From Arctopsyche grandis (taxonomy: Eukaryota > Arthropoda > Insecta > Trichoptera > Hydropsychidae): a DNA stretch of 64,000 bases. Made by a program: the position numbers and the translations under genes. Each line of letters opens with the position of its first letter. Position 1 is the stretch's first letter. Location: NCBI RefSeq assembly GCF_051622035.1, contig NC_135356.1:16292079-16356078 (forward strand), given 5' to 3'. The notes beneath the pieces are model-generated. The model did not search any database. It was not told the origin of the DNA and saw nothing but the letters and a program-made list of their open reading frames with translations. Positions 1 to 12,197 of this stretch are shown here, piece by piece.

Positions 1-452
1 CGCTCAGCTTCTCGGAAGGTCGTCTTCTGATGTATTGGACAACATCTGTCATTGTCCTTAGAATTGTTTCGTCAGAGAAACAAACCTAAAATGAATGAAA
101 AATTAGTACATAGGAGGTTATCAAGTATTTTTTAGTTTAATATTAATATTTAAACAATACCTTTTTCCAAGCATCAATAGTCTATTGCTGATGTTCCTGA
201 GCTTTTTTTTCATCGTTGGTGTCAATTTTGGCTTTTTTTTGGAGTTCGGCTCTTGACGTTAGCTTCACGAAATCTACGTTGCATCGTCCTTGTGGAAATA
301 TCGATACCCTCTTGGTTCAGAATAGCTTGAATGCCTTTATTAGGCACCTTACGGTTCTCCAAAGCTATGGTGATGATTTTTCGATCCGTTCGCGGTGTGG
401 TTTTTCGTGATTTAATGATTTTTTTTATTATATTTTCATCACATCGATACAA
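1..452 (-). pseudogene. Tc1/mariner-like transposase remnant, cut by the window edge
   Basis: The minus strand from 452 reads a Tc1-type N-terminal helix-turn-helix domain (TTPRTDRKIITIALE, then GIQAILNQEG and STRTMQRRF). Further on comes TIDAWKK and then VCFSDETILRT, the region of the first catalytic Asp (family form: WKKVLFSDE). Between WKK and VCFSDE about 80 nt of AT-rich sequence begins with GTATTG and ends with TTTTAG, exactly like a small spliced intron. The copy is decayed: a frameshift follows PKKSQN, and an in-frame TAG stands where the family usually has Trp before TIDAW. The rest of the catalytic core runs off the left edge. The family call is from established motifs; that the gap is a working intron is inference. 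Confidence 0.7.
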
Positions 453-981
453 GGAATTTTACATAAAATCGTGATGAGCAGACGTATTTAAAGGGTTGAT
501 TAAAATAGTGGAAGAAAAATCCGGTAAACTGTCACTTTCGGTTAACGGGTGTTCACGAAATTTTACACACACTCAGACACACAGAGCCACATACATTTTT
601 CTATATTATGTAAACGTGATCAGTGATCGATTCTGAGTTCGAATTTTCGCATGATCACAAAACTTTATCTATTGTTATTACGTATATACATATGTACATA
701 GATAAAGTGAAAAGACAGTCGGTAGAAATTAAGTTAATTGATAATTTTTTAGTGACTCAGTTTGATGGTCGATTTTTTTTGAACATGTGAAGATTTTTGG
801 AAAAAAAAATTTTCCTGCGGCGCTTTTTTCATAATATTTTTTTATATTTTCAAAATAAAGCTTATTTTTTTCATATTTTATAACTCAATAAGGTGTATGT
901 ATGCAAAGAATATTTTTCTTTTTTATTCCGATATAAAAAAGATTTTTTGAAAAAATATTCAATTTGACCAATTTTTGCCTG
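453..981. other. AT-rich spacer, nothing recognised
   Basis: No coding region, RNA gene or clear repeat was recognised. The left part probably still belongs to the Tc1-like element; its terminal inverted repeat was not identified. Confidence 0.4.
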
Positions 982-1048
982 CCCCCCCCCCCCCCCCTCG
1001 CTGATTTTCTGTCGTTTTCTGACGTCGCTGATTTTCTGACGTTTTCTA
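982..1048. repeat. C16 homopolymer plus 26-bp direct repeat
   Basis: A run of sixteen C is followed by two imperfect copies of a roughly 26-bp unit built on CGCTGATTTTCTG and CGTTTTCTGACG. A second homopolymer, ten G on the plus strand, lies near 1264-1273. Confidence 0.7.
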
Positions 1049-1316
1049 CCGAAAGTAAAAGCCGCTTTTATGCCGCATTCTTTTATGATGCATTCTACAT
1101 ATTTACCTAGGACAAGGGTTAAAACGAAATATACAATGTAATTTATGAATCTACTTTGTTTTGCCATTTTTCTTGTACCTAAATTTGTTTATTCCCATTT
1201 TTGAAAAAACATTTCTTTTCCCTTGATTTTTACCGTGATGGAAAGAAGAAAATTTTGTTATATGGGGGGGGGGACAAATTTTTTTAACCCTGACTCCCCC
1301 TTTGACTCCTGGCATG

Positions 1317-1369
1317 CATTTGTCGAATAGTGTAATTATACATCGTATAATTACACTGTTCGACAAATG
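1317..1369. repeat. Near-perfect 53-bp palindrome
   Basis: CATTTGTCGAATAGTG at the left is the reverse complement of CACTGTTCGACAAATG at the right except for one mismatch. The inner arms (TAATTATAC / GTATAATTA) also pair, leaving a short ATC loop. It reads as the tip of a foldback element. Confidence 0.75.
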
Positions 1370-1376
1370 ACGACTT

Positions 1377-2144
1377 TTTTTGGTTCAGAGACGAGATATG
1401 ACTTTTCTTATAGATTTATGCCCAGTAAACACGAATCTGGTAAATAAAAAATGTTGATTGGCTCAAGATTCAGAGATATACATTTGTTATTTAAATTCGA
1501 CTATTCTTGTGGATTAATAACAAAAATTCTATTGATAACTGGCTTACCTCGATAAAATAAACGAATTTTTGTTATTAATCCACAAGAGTAGTCAAAATAT
1601 ATTTTTTCTAAGTGGAATTTTATTTAATTCTCATATAAAGACAATTTAATAAATTATTCCTATTAATTCAATCCAGATTCGTGTAAATACGAGTAAATAC
1701 TAGTACGAGCTTTTAGCTCGCAATTTTACCGATTTAAAATTCAGCACACTTCCAATGAACCCTTTTAAACGAAAACAAAAAATAGTTTAGCCAGAACACT
1801 ATCTCAATAAATATGTTTCAATATAAAATAGTATTAACAGTGGGAAAAAATCCCAAGTGAAAATACGTACTTTTGACTTTTGATTTGAACTGGACGACTA
1901 CTTAGAGAGCTTTAAAAGCTGAAAAGTAAAATACCCGACTATAGATTCCAATATTCATTTTGAACAGGAAATTGACAGATTTTGAGACATCGACCGTACA
2001 ACACCAAGTTAAAGAAAAATCGCGCGATTTAAAAAACACATCTCCGAATTTCGAGCCAATCAACATTTTTTATTACCAGATTCGTGTTTACTGGGCATAG
2101 ATCGATAAAAAAAGTCATATCTCGTCTCTGAACCATTTTTCGTA
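1377..2144. mobile_element. Foldback element with about 90-bp inverted arms
   Basis: The left arm (GGTTCAGAGACGAGATATGA, then CCCAGTAAACACGAATCTGG and TGTTGATTGGCTC) is repeated inverted at 2048-2144. A second inverted pair is nested inside (about 1495-1600: CTTGTGGATTAATAACAAAA against TTTTGTTATTAATCCACAAG). No transposase is encoded between the arms. The right arm abuts a hAT transposase fragment, so the arms may be the ends of a degraded larger element. Confidence 0.6.
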
Positions 2145-2150
2145 TCTAAC

Positions 2151-2347
2151 AGTGTTATTGAATACATTTTATGCCTGCCCGGAACTAATGCACACGTAGA
2201 AAGATTCTTTTCATAGATGAACAAGTTGTGGACGACCGAAAAAACGCAATTGCAAGTCGCAGTTCTTAAAGCGATGCTGTTAATTAAAATCAATTTTAAG
2301 AAATCCTGCCAAGAATTTCATTCTTATTTAAAAACAAATCCAGTAAA
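2151..2347 (+). pseudogene. hAT-type transposase C-terminal fragment
   Basis: Translation gives SVIEYILCLPGTNAHVERFF, a TAG stop, then MNKLWTTEKTQLQVAVLKAM and KINFKKSCQEFHSYLKTN. This matches the hAT C-terminal dimerisation pattern of a small-residue/Asn turn, an ERxFS helix, a W..E/R.RL stretch, and a Lys-rich tail. The in-frame stop replaces the residue after FFS. The reading frame is cut at 2348 by the left arm of a foldback MITE. Confidence 0.6.
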
Positions 2348-2562
2348 GGTCTGTTCACACCTATCCAGCACGACCCGTATCCTGCAATTGTCATGCAAGT
2401 GCGGATAGTATTCTTTGATACATTATATAGACGTATTCATACTCCATTCGCGCATGCGCATTTACGCATTCATGCGCGTCCATATAGAATGTACCAAAGA
2501 ATACTATCCGCACTTGCATGACACCTGCAGGATACGGGTCTTGCTGGATTGGTATGAACAGA
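2348..2562. mobile_element. Foldback MITE, copy 1 (intact hairpin)
   Basis: The left end GGTCTGTTCACACCTATCC pairs with the right end GGATTGGTATGAACAGA, and pairing continues through ATCCTGCA and GCACTTGCATGA motifs to a centre near 2455 rich in GCATGCGC. Related copies lie at about 4098-4267 (one arm mostly lost) and 54418-54585. It is noncoding; open frames inside are palindrome artefacts. Confidence 0.75.
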
Positions 2563-2840
2563 AAAATATAAAACAACATAATTTTTTTATATTTATATAT
2601 TTTTTTCTTCATCACAACATTCCTGTTATTTTTATTTATATATAAAAACTATGAAAAAATACGCGTTTTCTTGAATACACATATATACTATTACGTAAAA
2701 ATTGATAGATGTCCCGTTTTGAGGACAAAAATAAATGGTCACATTAGGTATATCCCATATTCGAAGAAATGTAGGAGACCACTGCACGGGGAGCCATGCA
2801 CACGATGTGCCGTTTATCGCTTTGTGTTTTCGCCATAGAT
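2563..2840. repeat. Interspersed repeat fragment (family A)
   Basis: From about 2715 the text TATCCCATATTCGAAG, ATGTAGGAGA and GTGTTTTCGCC recurs at 6420-6640 and, partly, at 40670-40740. The hAT element at 2841 was inserted into this repeat: its 8-bp duplication CCATAGAT flanks the insertion and the host sequence resumes at 3940. 2563-2714 is AT-rich with nothing recognised. Confidence 0.55.
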
Positions 2841-3931
2841 CAGCGGTTTCCAAACTGGGAGGCGCACCTCCCTGGGGAGGCGCGGACTATTGCCAGGGGA
2901 GGCGCCAAAACGTTTTAATAAAAAAAATAATTTTCATACCATAATATCTACAAATAAATAAAACTTCATATCGTAGCTTAACAGTAAAAATTCAATGCAT
3001 GAATGTTTATATTTCTTTCATTTTTATGACCAACCAACCAACCAACATGAAGAAGCACATTTGTGGTCGAACGATAATTTTATTGTTAAATTTGCCAATT
3101 TGATTAAAATTTTTGGAAAATTGAGCGGTTTAAATAAATCAATGATCACAAATACATTTAATTTTTCAAAAAGACAAAGTAAAAGCTTTCATTAAAAGGT
3201 TGAAGTTATGGAAATCAAATTTACAAAAGAATGAGTTGGATATGTTTTTACTTTCCAAAGATTTCTGGGCCACAGCCAATATTGAAGCAAGTAAAAATGT
3301 TTTTATTGACCACTTAGATAGTTTAGTGCTGCATTTTTTCAATTATTTCAAAGATATCCATTCCATTTAACTATGTACAATGAAGAAGACAAATTCGAGC
3401 TGACAACCATCGAAAAATAAAAAGCGATAGCTCACTAAAACGAAAGTTTCAAAATGAAACCATAATTATATTTTGGATGAATCTTAGTGGAGAGTATGAA
3501 TCTTTGTATAAGTAATGCAAATGCTTCTACCGTTTGTAACGTCTTATTTATGCGAAACCGGCTTTTCGGCACTAGCTGCAATGAAAACCAAATATCGAGC
3601 CACGTTAATAGTCGAAAAGGAATTACGAGTGGCACTCTCCATATTGCCCCCAAGATTTGATAAACTTTGTGCTAATAAACAAAAACACCCTTCGCATTCA
3701 ATTTTGATGTGTTAGATGTAGTTTAATTAGTAATTTAATATAAAAATAAATATACGTGTTCGTATAAATTTATGTTATAGCAAAACCTTTTTATTATTCT
3801 GTCTATTGTAGTGTTAATTATTTTTAAATAAAAGTTTATTATTTAAAACGTGTCTATATTATTATATCTATTAAAAAATAAAATGAAGGGAGGTGCGGAA
3901 AATTTTTTTTTTTTTAGTTTGGAAACCGCTG
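2841..3931. mobile_element. Non-autonomous hAT element with perfect 8-bp target duplication
   Basis: Termini CAGCGGTTTCCAAACTGGGA and AGTTTGGAAACCGCTG are inverted and carry the CAG..CTG ends usual for hAT. The 8-bp sequence CCATAGAT stands directly on both sides (2833-2840 and 3932-3939). The left subterminal region has GGGAGGCGC repeats. The interior keeps only C-terminal transposase fragments, so this is a deletion derivative moved by a related active element. Confidence 0.9.
2995..3715 (+). pseudogene. hAT transposase remnant (ZBED5/SCAND3-like) inside the element
   Basis: Broken frames read WSNDNFIVKFANLIKIFGKL, then KLWKSNLQKNELDMF, and finally FVTSYLCETGFSALAAMKTK followed by ELRVALSILPPRFDKL. 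The last piece is the hAT dimerisation region as seen in domesticated vertebrate relatives of the ZBED5/SCAND3 type. Stops and frameshifts lie between the pieces (for example after TTIEK) and the catalytic domain is missing, so no functional transposase is made. Confidence 0.75.
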
Positions 3932-3939
3932 CCATAGAT

Positions 3940-4315
3940 ATTTAATACACATAGATGGGCCCTGACGCGTGATTTTGGTCGAAGATCTTGTTGTCACTAA
4001 CTGAGGAGTGCGGGGGGTTTAGCTAGCTGGGAAGTTGGGAAAAAAAAAGTTTTTTCCCTACGACGCAGCGGTCGGCGTTTTTTTCACTTCCCCGCTAGTT
4101 AAAGTATTCTTTGGTACATTCTATATAGACGTGCATGAATGCGTAAATGCGCATGCGCGAATGGAGTATGAATACATCCATATAATGTACCAAAGAATAC
4201 TATCCGCACTTGCATGACACCTGCAGGATACGGGTCGTGCTGAATAGGTATGAACAGACCTTAAAGCGTGAGGGCAGATCTATGTATTATACATCTATGG
4301 TTTTCGCCCTAATAG
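3940..4315. repeat. Interspersed repeat (family B) interrupted by a foldback arm
   Basis: CACATAGATGGGCCC, GTCGAAGATCTTG, TAACTGAGGAGTGCG and TTTTTCCCTACGACGC recur in reverse orientation at 15548-15750. Between the halves (CCGCTAGTT and AAAGCGTGAGGGC) sits a copy of the foldback MITE, about 4098-4267, whose outer left arm is lost. The intact arrangement at 15548-15750 shows the pre-insertion state. Confidence 0.6.
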
Positions 4316-4429
4316 TAGTTGAGTACTCAGTGCAGAGTTGATAACACTAAACATGTCGAATTACGCCGACAAACGAGTTCGAATTACATAATTATTTTAG
4401 AAACTCGTTAAAATAAAATTGATATAAAA

Positions 4430-4675
4430 TAATTCGGTCGCAGTCGAATATTAGTGGGGGCACAAAAAACCAGTCAGCGAGCGCCCGCGGGCACGGGGTT
4501 GGAACTCCAGTCGTAATCAAAAAGAAAAATTGACGATGCCACATATTTGCAATTGGCAACTTTCCGCCGCTCGTGAGTCGTGACATCGGCGCAGTTGGTA
4601 GCTCCGGCCGACCGGGCGTATCCCAGCAGTGTTTCTGGCTGTGACGTGTCGCGGAGCCTTCGCCCCTCTGCACAG
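4430..4675 (+). promoter_or_regulatory. Probable Cdc42 promoter and noncoding first exon
   Basis: A sharp GC- and CpG-rich patch in an AT-rich neighbourhood (GCGAGCGCCCGCGGGCACGG, later GACGTGTCGCGGAGCC) ends with CTCTGCACAG followed by GTACGT, a good 5' splice site at 4676. The next convincing plus-strand acceptor that leads into coding sequence is TTTCATTTGCAG at 10801, directly upstream of the Cdc42 start. I infer that this is the untranslated first exon joined over a 6.1-kb intron. No TATA box or clear initiator was pinned down. An independent noncoding transcript is the alternative. Confidence 0.45.
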
Positions 4676-6040
4676 GTACGTCGCCCCCCAGCGCGAGGCT
4701 GCGCCCCCACCCCCTCACCCCGACGCCCTCCTGCCTCACCCCCACCACTTGCGACACGCGTCCCCACCCCTCACCCCACTTCCGTCGCATCATTTCCGGC
4801 ATCTGCATTCCCCCTTCCCCTTCCCTTCGCGCAATTAAAACCACTCCCACCCCTCCCCTATATCATTCATAGTCGTGCTCCATCAACTCCTGACATACCT
4901 ACCGACCACCACACCTCTCCATATGTCGCATCGTCATTCATACACTAACATATAACACATTTGCGATAATTGTTTGCGTTGTGCTGCGTTAATTACATTT
5001 GTAGCCAATTTTGACGTTTACCTTCTAGAAGACTTTGGACGACGCCCATCAGGTAATTACGGTGTGTGGTTGCAATATTATTACTATTGCCAGGTTAGTA
5101 ATCCGCACTATTGCGTTCACAACGTGCTGGTTTCCATACATTTTCAATCAACCGTGATGCAATACCATAACCTCAAATGTGTACGGCGAGTAGGAAACTC
5201 AATTTCCCGGAAAGCGTTACTCACAAGTTATTAATTTAATATATGCAGTATGTTTCCAACTAAAGCATCAAAGCAATGCGTTGATCGATTTAATTGTAGT
5301 GAGAATTGATTTAGAACACACTCATAATGGAAGATAAAGAGGCAAATATTAACCTTCGAAATCATCTTGCTTGGTCAAAGTGGACGATTGCCGTGTAAAA
5401 ACATAGATGATGATTATTTTTGACGGAATGCATATTTTCATTAAAACAAAACCAACCTATTGTTTCCCTAATTAAATAGTAATTTTGAATTTAATTATAA
5501 TTCAGATTCCGGATTTCAGCTAAAAATTTTCGACTGCATATAAAAATACATCGTCGTTTCTGACCCACTGTCTCCAAATGAATTCAACTTCAAACAAACT
5601 TGTGGTTTGTTCCTCGGTGTCATTGATACACTTAGTGTGTAAATCAACCAAGCTGTAGCCATAATTGACTTTGGACTGTTCGGAAATCCAATGTTTTCCA
5701 ATTCTCTAACAATAATCGGCCACTTCAACTATTCGACAGTTGCAAGTTTACTGACACAGTCTTTCAAAAATCCACTGTTGAAGAAGTACTGACATTATTC
5801 TTTCTCTTTGCAAGTCAGCTTTCGTTGATTTCAACGATTTATCCTCTAATCGACCTTCCTAGGTCAGATTGTCGACTCGATGGATTTCTCTCACATGGTC
5901 ATTCCAGTTAACGGTTGTATTCTTGGTTATGCTTAATGCATACATGATTCGATCAATTGACTTAACAATGTGAGAAACGAACGCCCGTCACAAATGGTAG
6001 ACGACTATTGCTAAACCAATTTCCATTTCGGATATTGACT
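4676..6040. other. Start of the putative Cdc42 intron; no gene seen
   Basis: 4682-4860 is a strongly pyrimidine-biased, C-rich stretch giving long but meaningless open frames on both strands. The rest is AT-rich. A minus-strand frame at 5516-5728 (KWPIIVRELENIGFPNS) faintly recalls Myb/SANT-like transposon accessory domains but is too weak to call. Confidence 0.4.
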
Positions 6041-6300
6041 TTGAGCCGGGCAACTTGCGAGCGACTTTAACAGCCGACTGGTTGCGCGACCAGATCAAAT
6101 ATATGGAGCATGCTACACCATACAACTCCCCAAGCAATAAAATCGAAAGCATGCAGTCTGTTCTCGACGATTTTTTTGCTTGAGCAACCAACACAAACCC
6201 TCAAAATGGTATTGGAGAGTGTCACGCTCGGTGACAAGTCGTCAGCACCTATGTAGTGAAAAAACTACAAACACATGTGACTGACTGCCTTTTTACATAT
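6041..6300. repeat. Interspersed repeat (family C), copy 1
   Basis: ACTTGCGAGC, CGACCAGATCAAAT, TGGAGCATGC, AACCCTCAAAATG and CACATGTGACTG recur in the same order at 50575-50855 with divergence. Noncoding; class not determined. Confidence 0.5.
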
Positions 6301-6419
6301 TACTTTTGGTTTCTCAATACCAAGAGCGACTAAGGACGAATACATACTGAGTGGTACACAGTTCAAAAACTCACCCCCTGGAGTGTTTTCGGTGATATTT
6401 TTTCATTTTATTTATCTTT

Positions 6420-6640
6420 GCTCGACGGTGATCGATAACGGTGAATCCCATATTTGAAGACATGTAGGAGAAACTTGTCGGTTGCATATGGATATGCATA
6501 CACGTGCAACCTTCAAACATGCATTCTGTACGTGCAACTACACCCAAATTCGGTTTGGGGAACACTCGCTGTTAACGGTCACAGCGGGAAGCCATACAAG
6601 TGACGTCCCATACCACTCAGTGTGTTTTCGCCCTTAGTCT
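6420..6640. repeat. Interspersed repeat (family A), longer copy
   Basis: ATCGATAACGGTGAATCCC, AGACATGTAGGAGAAACTTG, GGGAAGCCATACAAGTGAC and GTGTGTTTTCGCCCTTAG match the fragments at 2715-2840 and 40670-40740. It holds no coding frame. 6641-7094 shows nothing recognisable. Confidence 0.5.
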
Positions 6641-7094
6641 TTCGCAAGTCACCTGGTGTTGCCCAGCTTTCTTCCAACGAAAGGATTTACCAAAATCCCA
6701 AAAATACACGCCATAATAGAGCTTCACTCCATGTTTTCTTGCCCACAGCAAACTTGCTAGCAACATTCCTGTCATTTATAATAATGCTACGGCATACAGA
6801 GCGAATAAGTTAATTTTTCAAGTCCAAATAATGGGAAAGGACCTCGTCGCTACAATTTTATTGATCCGCAAAAAACACTACTGCTGCATTGAGTGCATAT
6901 GGGGAACACTCTGATAGGAAACGACCGACCTGGTCTCAAACCAATGTCTAGCCAGCAACAACCAGTGTGACTGGAACTCGTAACCACACTAATCATAAAA
7001 GATATGCTAACCACTATCCGTACTGCTGGTTAAAATATAATACAAGAATTATACGATTATTTAAAAAAAATTATACCGGAGCCGAGACTAATCA

Positions 7095-7985
7095 ATCTTT
7101 ACTAAATTTGACTCGCTAAATTCGAATAATGACAGTGATTTTTTTTTGTTTCTGTCTTTTCATTTATGAGATATGAGCGTTTAAAAAATGCGCAATTTTT
7201 TCAGATTTTTAGCATTTTTTAAACGAAAATCTAGTATTTCTGTGATAAAAGTGAGTATTGGAATCAATAGTCAGATGTTTTTTCTATTGATTGTGATTTT
7301 TTATTGCTTTAAAATGCCTATAATTAATTATCTAGCGAATTTTTAAAGTCAAGAATATATTTTTTTCTCGGTCATCGTGTATTAATTTGCCTAGTTTTGT
7401 ATTTCACTACGTTTTCAAGTATTGATTTTCAATCTCATATTTATATTTTATCTAAACGTACTAATTCGAGCAGTAAATGATTTTAAATTACATTATGTAA
7501 TGTTCTAGTGAGTATAAGCGAGTGAGATTGAACGATGCGCTTCTAGCATAGGAACAGCAGTTTTTAACTGAATTTGAAATCATTTACCGCTCATATTAGT
7601 ATGTACAGATAAAATAATAAAAAAAATTGAGATTGAAAACCAACCCTTGTAAACGTAGTGAAATATAGAAATGGTCCAATAAGTGCATGATAGATAGCTT
7701 GAGAAAAAAATGTATTTTTGGCTTTTAAAATTCGATAATTAATTATTCATTATTAATAAAGCAATAATAATAATCACAATCAATAGAAAAAACATCTGAT
7801 TATAGATCCCAATACTTACTTTTAGCACAGCAATACTAAATTTTGAGTTAAAGACTGCAAAAGTCAATAATCTGTAAAAATTCCCCATTTTTTTAAACGC
7901 ACATTTTTTAAACGAGAAAAGGCCAATGAAAATCATTGTCATATTCGAATTTAATGGGTCAAACTTCGTAAATATTAATGTTTCC
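7095..7985. mobile_element. Long foldback element, about 0.4-kb arms
   Basis: Successive motifs on the left (TTCGAATAATGACAGTGAT, CATTTTTTAAACGAAAA, CAATAGTCAGATGTTTT, TCACTACGTTTTCAAG) reappear as reverse complements in opposite order on the right (AACGTAGTGAAATA, AAAACATCTGATTATAG, TTTTTTAAACGAGAA, ATCATTGTCATATTCGAA). The centre, near 7540, lies in the GAACGATGCGCTTC stretch. No protein is encoded. Confidence 0.65.
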
Positions 7986-9760
7986 TCTCTGGTATATTTT
8001 TTTGTTGCTCAATGTATATTAAATGTATATGTGTTAAACAACCTTAACATTGTTGTGAACGCAACCTAAATATTTTCATTACATGTGCATATATATATAT
8101 TAAAGTCTTGTTATTATGTGTGTATATATTTATTTATGTATAAGCGTTTTTACAGCTCTTTGATCCGTTGATTGCGACATTTTATACAAATTCATTGCTT
8201 TAGCGTAGCAGAGTAAACCACTATTAGATTTTAGATTGAACATATGAAGTTTTCTTTATTTAATTTGACTGTGGTTTTAGGCCAGTGACAATTGAAACAT
8301 CCATATATACAAATTTCTGACTAATATCAATAGAAATCAAAAATGCTTCCAAATTGGGTAGCATTTCCGTTTGTTTCAATTGAAAATCATCGAGGATTAC
8401 ATCGAATTATTTTATATAATGTCATCACAGTTGATATAATTCGATTCAGATCAAAAGCTATGCCTGTTTACTGTCAATTTAGTCATCAACTAATTACTGA
8501 AAGTCGTTCAACGCCAAATCAAGTACAACGGGTGTGGACATGTGATGTTTATGTTAATCGCGGTATTATTGCTCGTAACATTTTCATGAATTGTATTGTG
8601 TTTGATTATTCGTAAGCTTGTTATAATAAATGTGATTGTTTTGTCGTCTAATTGATTCGCCGATTGTTTATCAATAGAAGTCGAGTTGCCTTTTGTATGA
8701 AGCGTTCGTTCGATGAGTTTGTCATTCTTCGCGTGTTGTTGACTTGTCTTCACTGCGACTTTTAAATTGCGATTTCTGTATCTCGGGTAATGTATGCGAC
8801 TGTGAAATAATATATTCTGATATACTATATACGTATGTATACTTACACCCATATTAATTTCTATGTATATATGTATGTAAATAATTAATTGATTTGCTGT
8901 GATTATTCTGTGTACTTTTCAATTGCAAATTGATTTTACCCCTGTAATTTGTATGAATACTTTGATCATAACTTGTTTGTCGTGGTGAGGCAGCAAAATA
9001 CATGTTTTCAAATTGCATACTCTATTTCTGGTGTGTAACTTCTACGCTTTGTTATATTAATAGTGGAGTTTTCTCGGAATGGATTTGTCTCTCCTCTGGA
9101 AAGGACAATCTAGAATGGAAAGAGATAGTGATTTTGGCGGTGCCAACTTTTGCATGGAGTTGTCTTGACAACTGACCGTAAGTGGAGCCAGCCAGTAAAA
9201 ACGGAATGCTTATTAAATGGTGTAAAACTTTCTTTAAGGCAAACGAGCATCAAAGTACATGCACTCTTTACAATTTACTACTTTTGACTTCATTCACCCA
9301 CTTGATTATATTCTTACTTTGTCAGCTCGATGCAGTCTTGCTTCCTTCTACATTCGGGTACCACTCGAGTGCTCCATTTGTCTCGTCTTTCTCGTCTAGT
9401 ATTCTAAACTTCGCTCGTTGCACGCTAAATCCCTTTTGTGTTTTCTTACGCATACTCCATGCTTTTATGAATGCTTGTGTATTCACTTTTGAAGCGTATC
9501 GTTGCTGACATGAAACTTTTCTTTGAACATTACAGAGATTTTACTTTTATCGGTACTTGTTGGCTACACGGGCGCATCCGAGCATCGAGTATTCACACTT
9601 GCACTAACGCATACGAATACATGGAGGTTACATGAACAGTCTCTAGATGTCGCAAACAGTTTTGACCAACCGTTGATTGACGTTACATCGAACAATATCG
9701 ATAAAAATACTGTCACTTTACCAAAACTGTTTACGACAACTAGAGGCCATTCAGGTAACT
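7986..9760. other. AT-rich spacer without a recognised gene
   Basis: An open frame at 8343-8615 (+, 90 codons, containing PVYCQFSHQLITES and QRVWTCDVYVNRG) begins with ATG but has no recognised domain and no convincing flanking splice sites. Frames at 9182-9508 and 9523-9792 look equally orphan. I list none of them as genes. Confidence 0.35.
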
Positions 9761-9763
9761 GCT

Positions 9764-10336
9764 GTGTGTTAGTGTGTATCTTCCAGTTGTAATATATTTT
9801 GACTAGTTACAATATATGCCAACTAACCTGGTACCGACTACCGTTATAGTTGAAGTGTACTTTCAGTTGTGATATATTTTGACTAGTTGGAATATATTCC
9901 ATCTAACCTACGTAACTCGATTCATATGGTGAATTACATTCCAACTGGTAAAAATATATTACAACTGAAAATTCAGTTCAATTTTAAATTGGTACCGAGT
10001 TAATTGGAGAGATGAGGTCTTTGTGAAAACGTCACTCGACTAATAACTTTAGTTGGAAAGTCACTTTTTTGCTTAGAACACATTCTTAGAACTATCTTAA
10101 TACGGTATTCACAACGTAATACCTAGTAAATATTAACGTATTATTTAATTCTAAAGCATTTGTAAAAACATCTCTGCTGTTAAAACTCAACTGTTATATT
10201 ACAGCTGGCGCACATTGTTGAAAGTGTATTTGCACTTGTAGAGATGTTGTAATTTACTAGTTGAATTGTATTCGAATATGATTGATCTAAAACGCCAGTT
10301 GGAATGTATTAAAACTGAAAATACACTAACATGTAT
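9764..10336. mobile_element. MITE family D, copy 1
   Basis: Ends GTTAGTGTGTATCTTC and GAAAATACACTAAC are inverted. The interior repeats short words such as CAGTTGTAATATATT and its complement several times. Related copies sit at 29261-29674 and 44420-44925 and share AACGCCAGTTGGAAT, GAAAACGTCACTCGAC and TAAAGCATTTGTAAAAACATC. The copies are diverged, so this is an old family. Confidence 0.65.
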
Positions 10337-10801
10337 GTATACTCGATGTTTGAATGCACCCGTATAACCAATAAGTAATCTTTTATAAATATATAAAGTA
10401 TTTCGACTTGAGATTTGTACTCGGTATAGATCTCTGTTCGCGTTTTATTGATTTAAAAAAATATATATGTGTTATCGAAGTAATTTTTTTATCTAACAGT
10501 CATATGTCTAAAATATTTTTTTTCATCTTTTGAGTGTAATTATTTCGTCTCGGTGTATTATACTTTTATTAGGTTTATTTTAATTATTAAATCTATCTGA
10601 GTGTCGCTTACGCATTGCGAAATATATTTGCATGTTTAAGTCATACTTGCACGTGTTTGGACCCTGAACTTATATTTTTAATTTATTTTTATATATATTC
10701 TATCAATCGCGCGGTCTTATAAAATCGAGGATTTCTTAATCAAACTTGTGGTAAAACAGCGCAGTAATAAAAAGCATCCTCTTTTCTTCTTTCATTTGCA
10801 G

Positions 10802-12197
<1,396 letters not shown>

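Noticed and set aside
4392-4948. Frames of 97-152 codons on both strands in the C-rich block
   Set aside because: Composition artefact (Pro/His or Arg/Gly runs) of a pyrimidine-rich sequence directly after a splice donor.
5516-5728. Possible Myb/SANT-like domain on the minus strand
   Set aside because: Only a vague W..IV.EL...G.P..P pattern; key Trp spacing is not convincing.
8343-8615. 90-codon plus-strand frame starting with ATG
   Set aside because: No domain recognised, no flanking splice sites or neighbours that support it; kept only as a remark.
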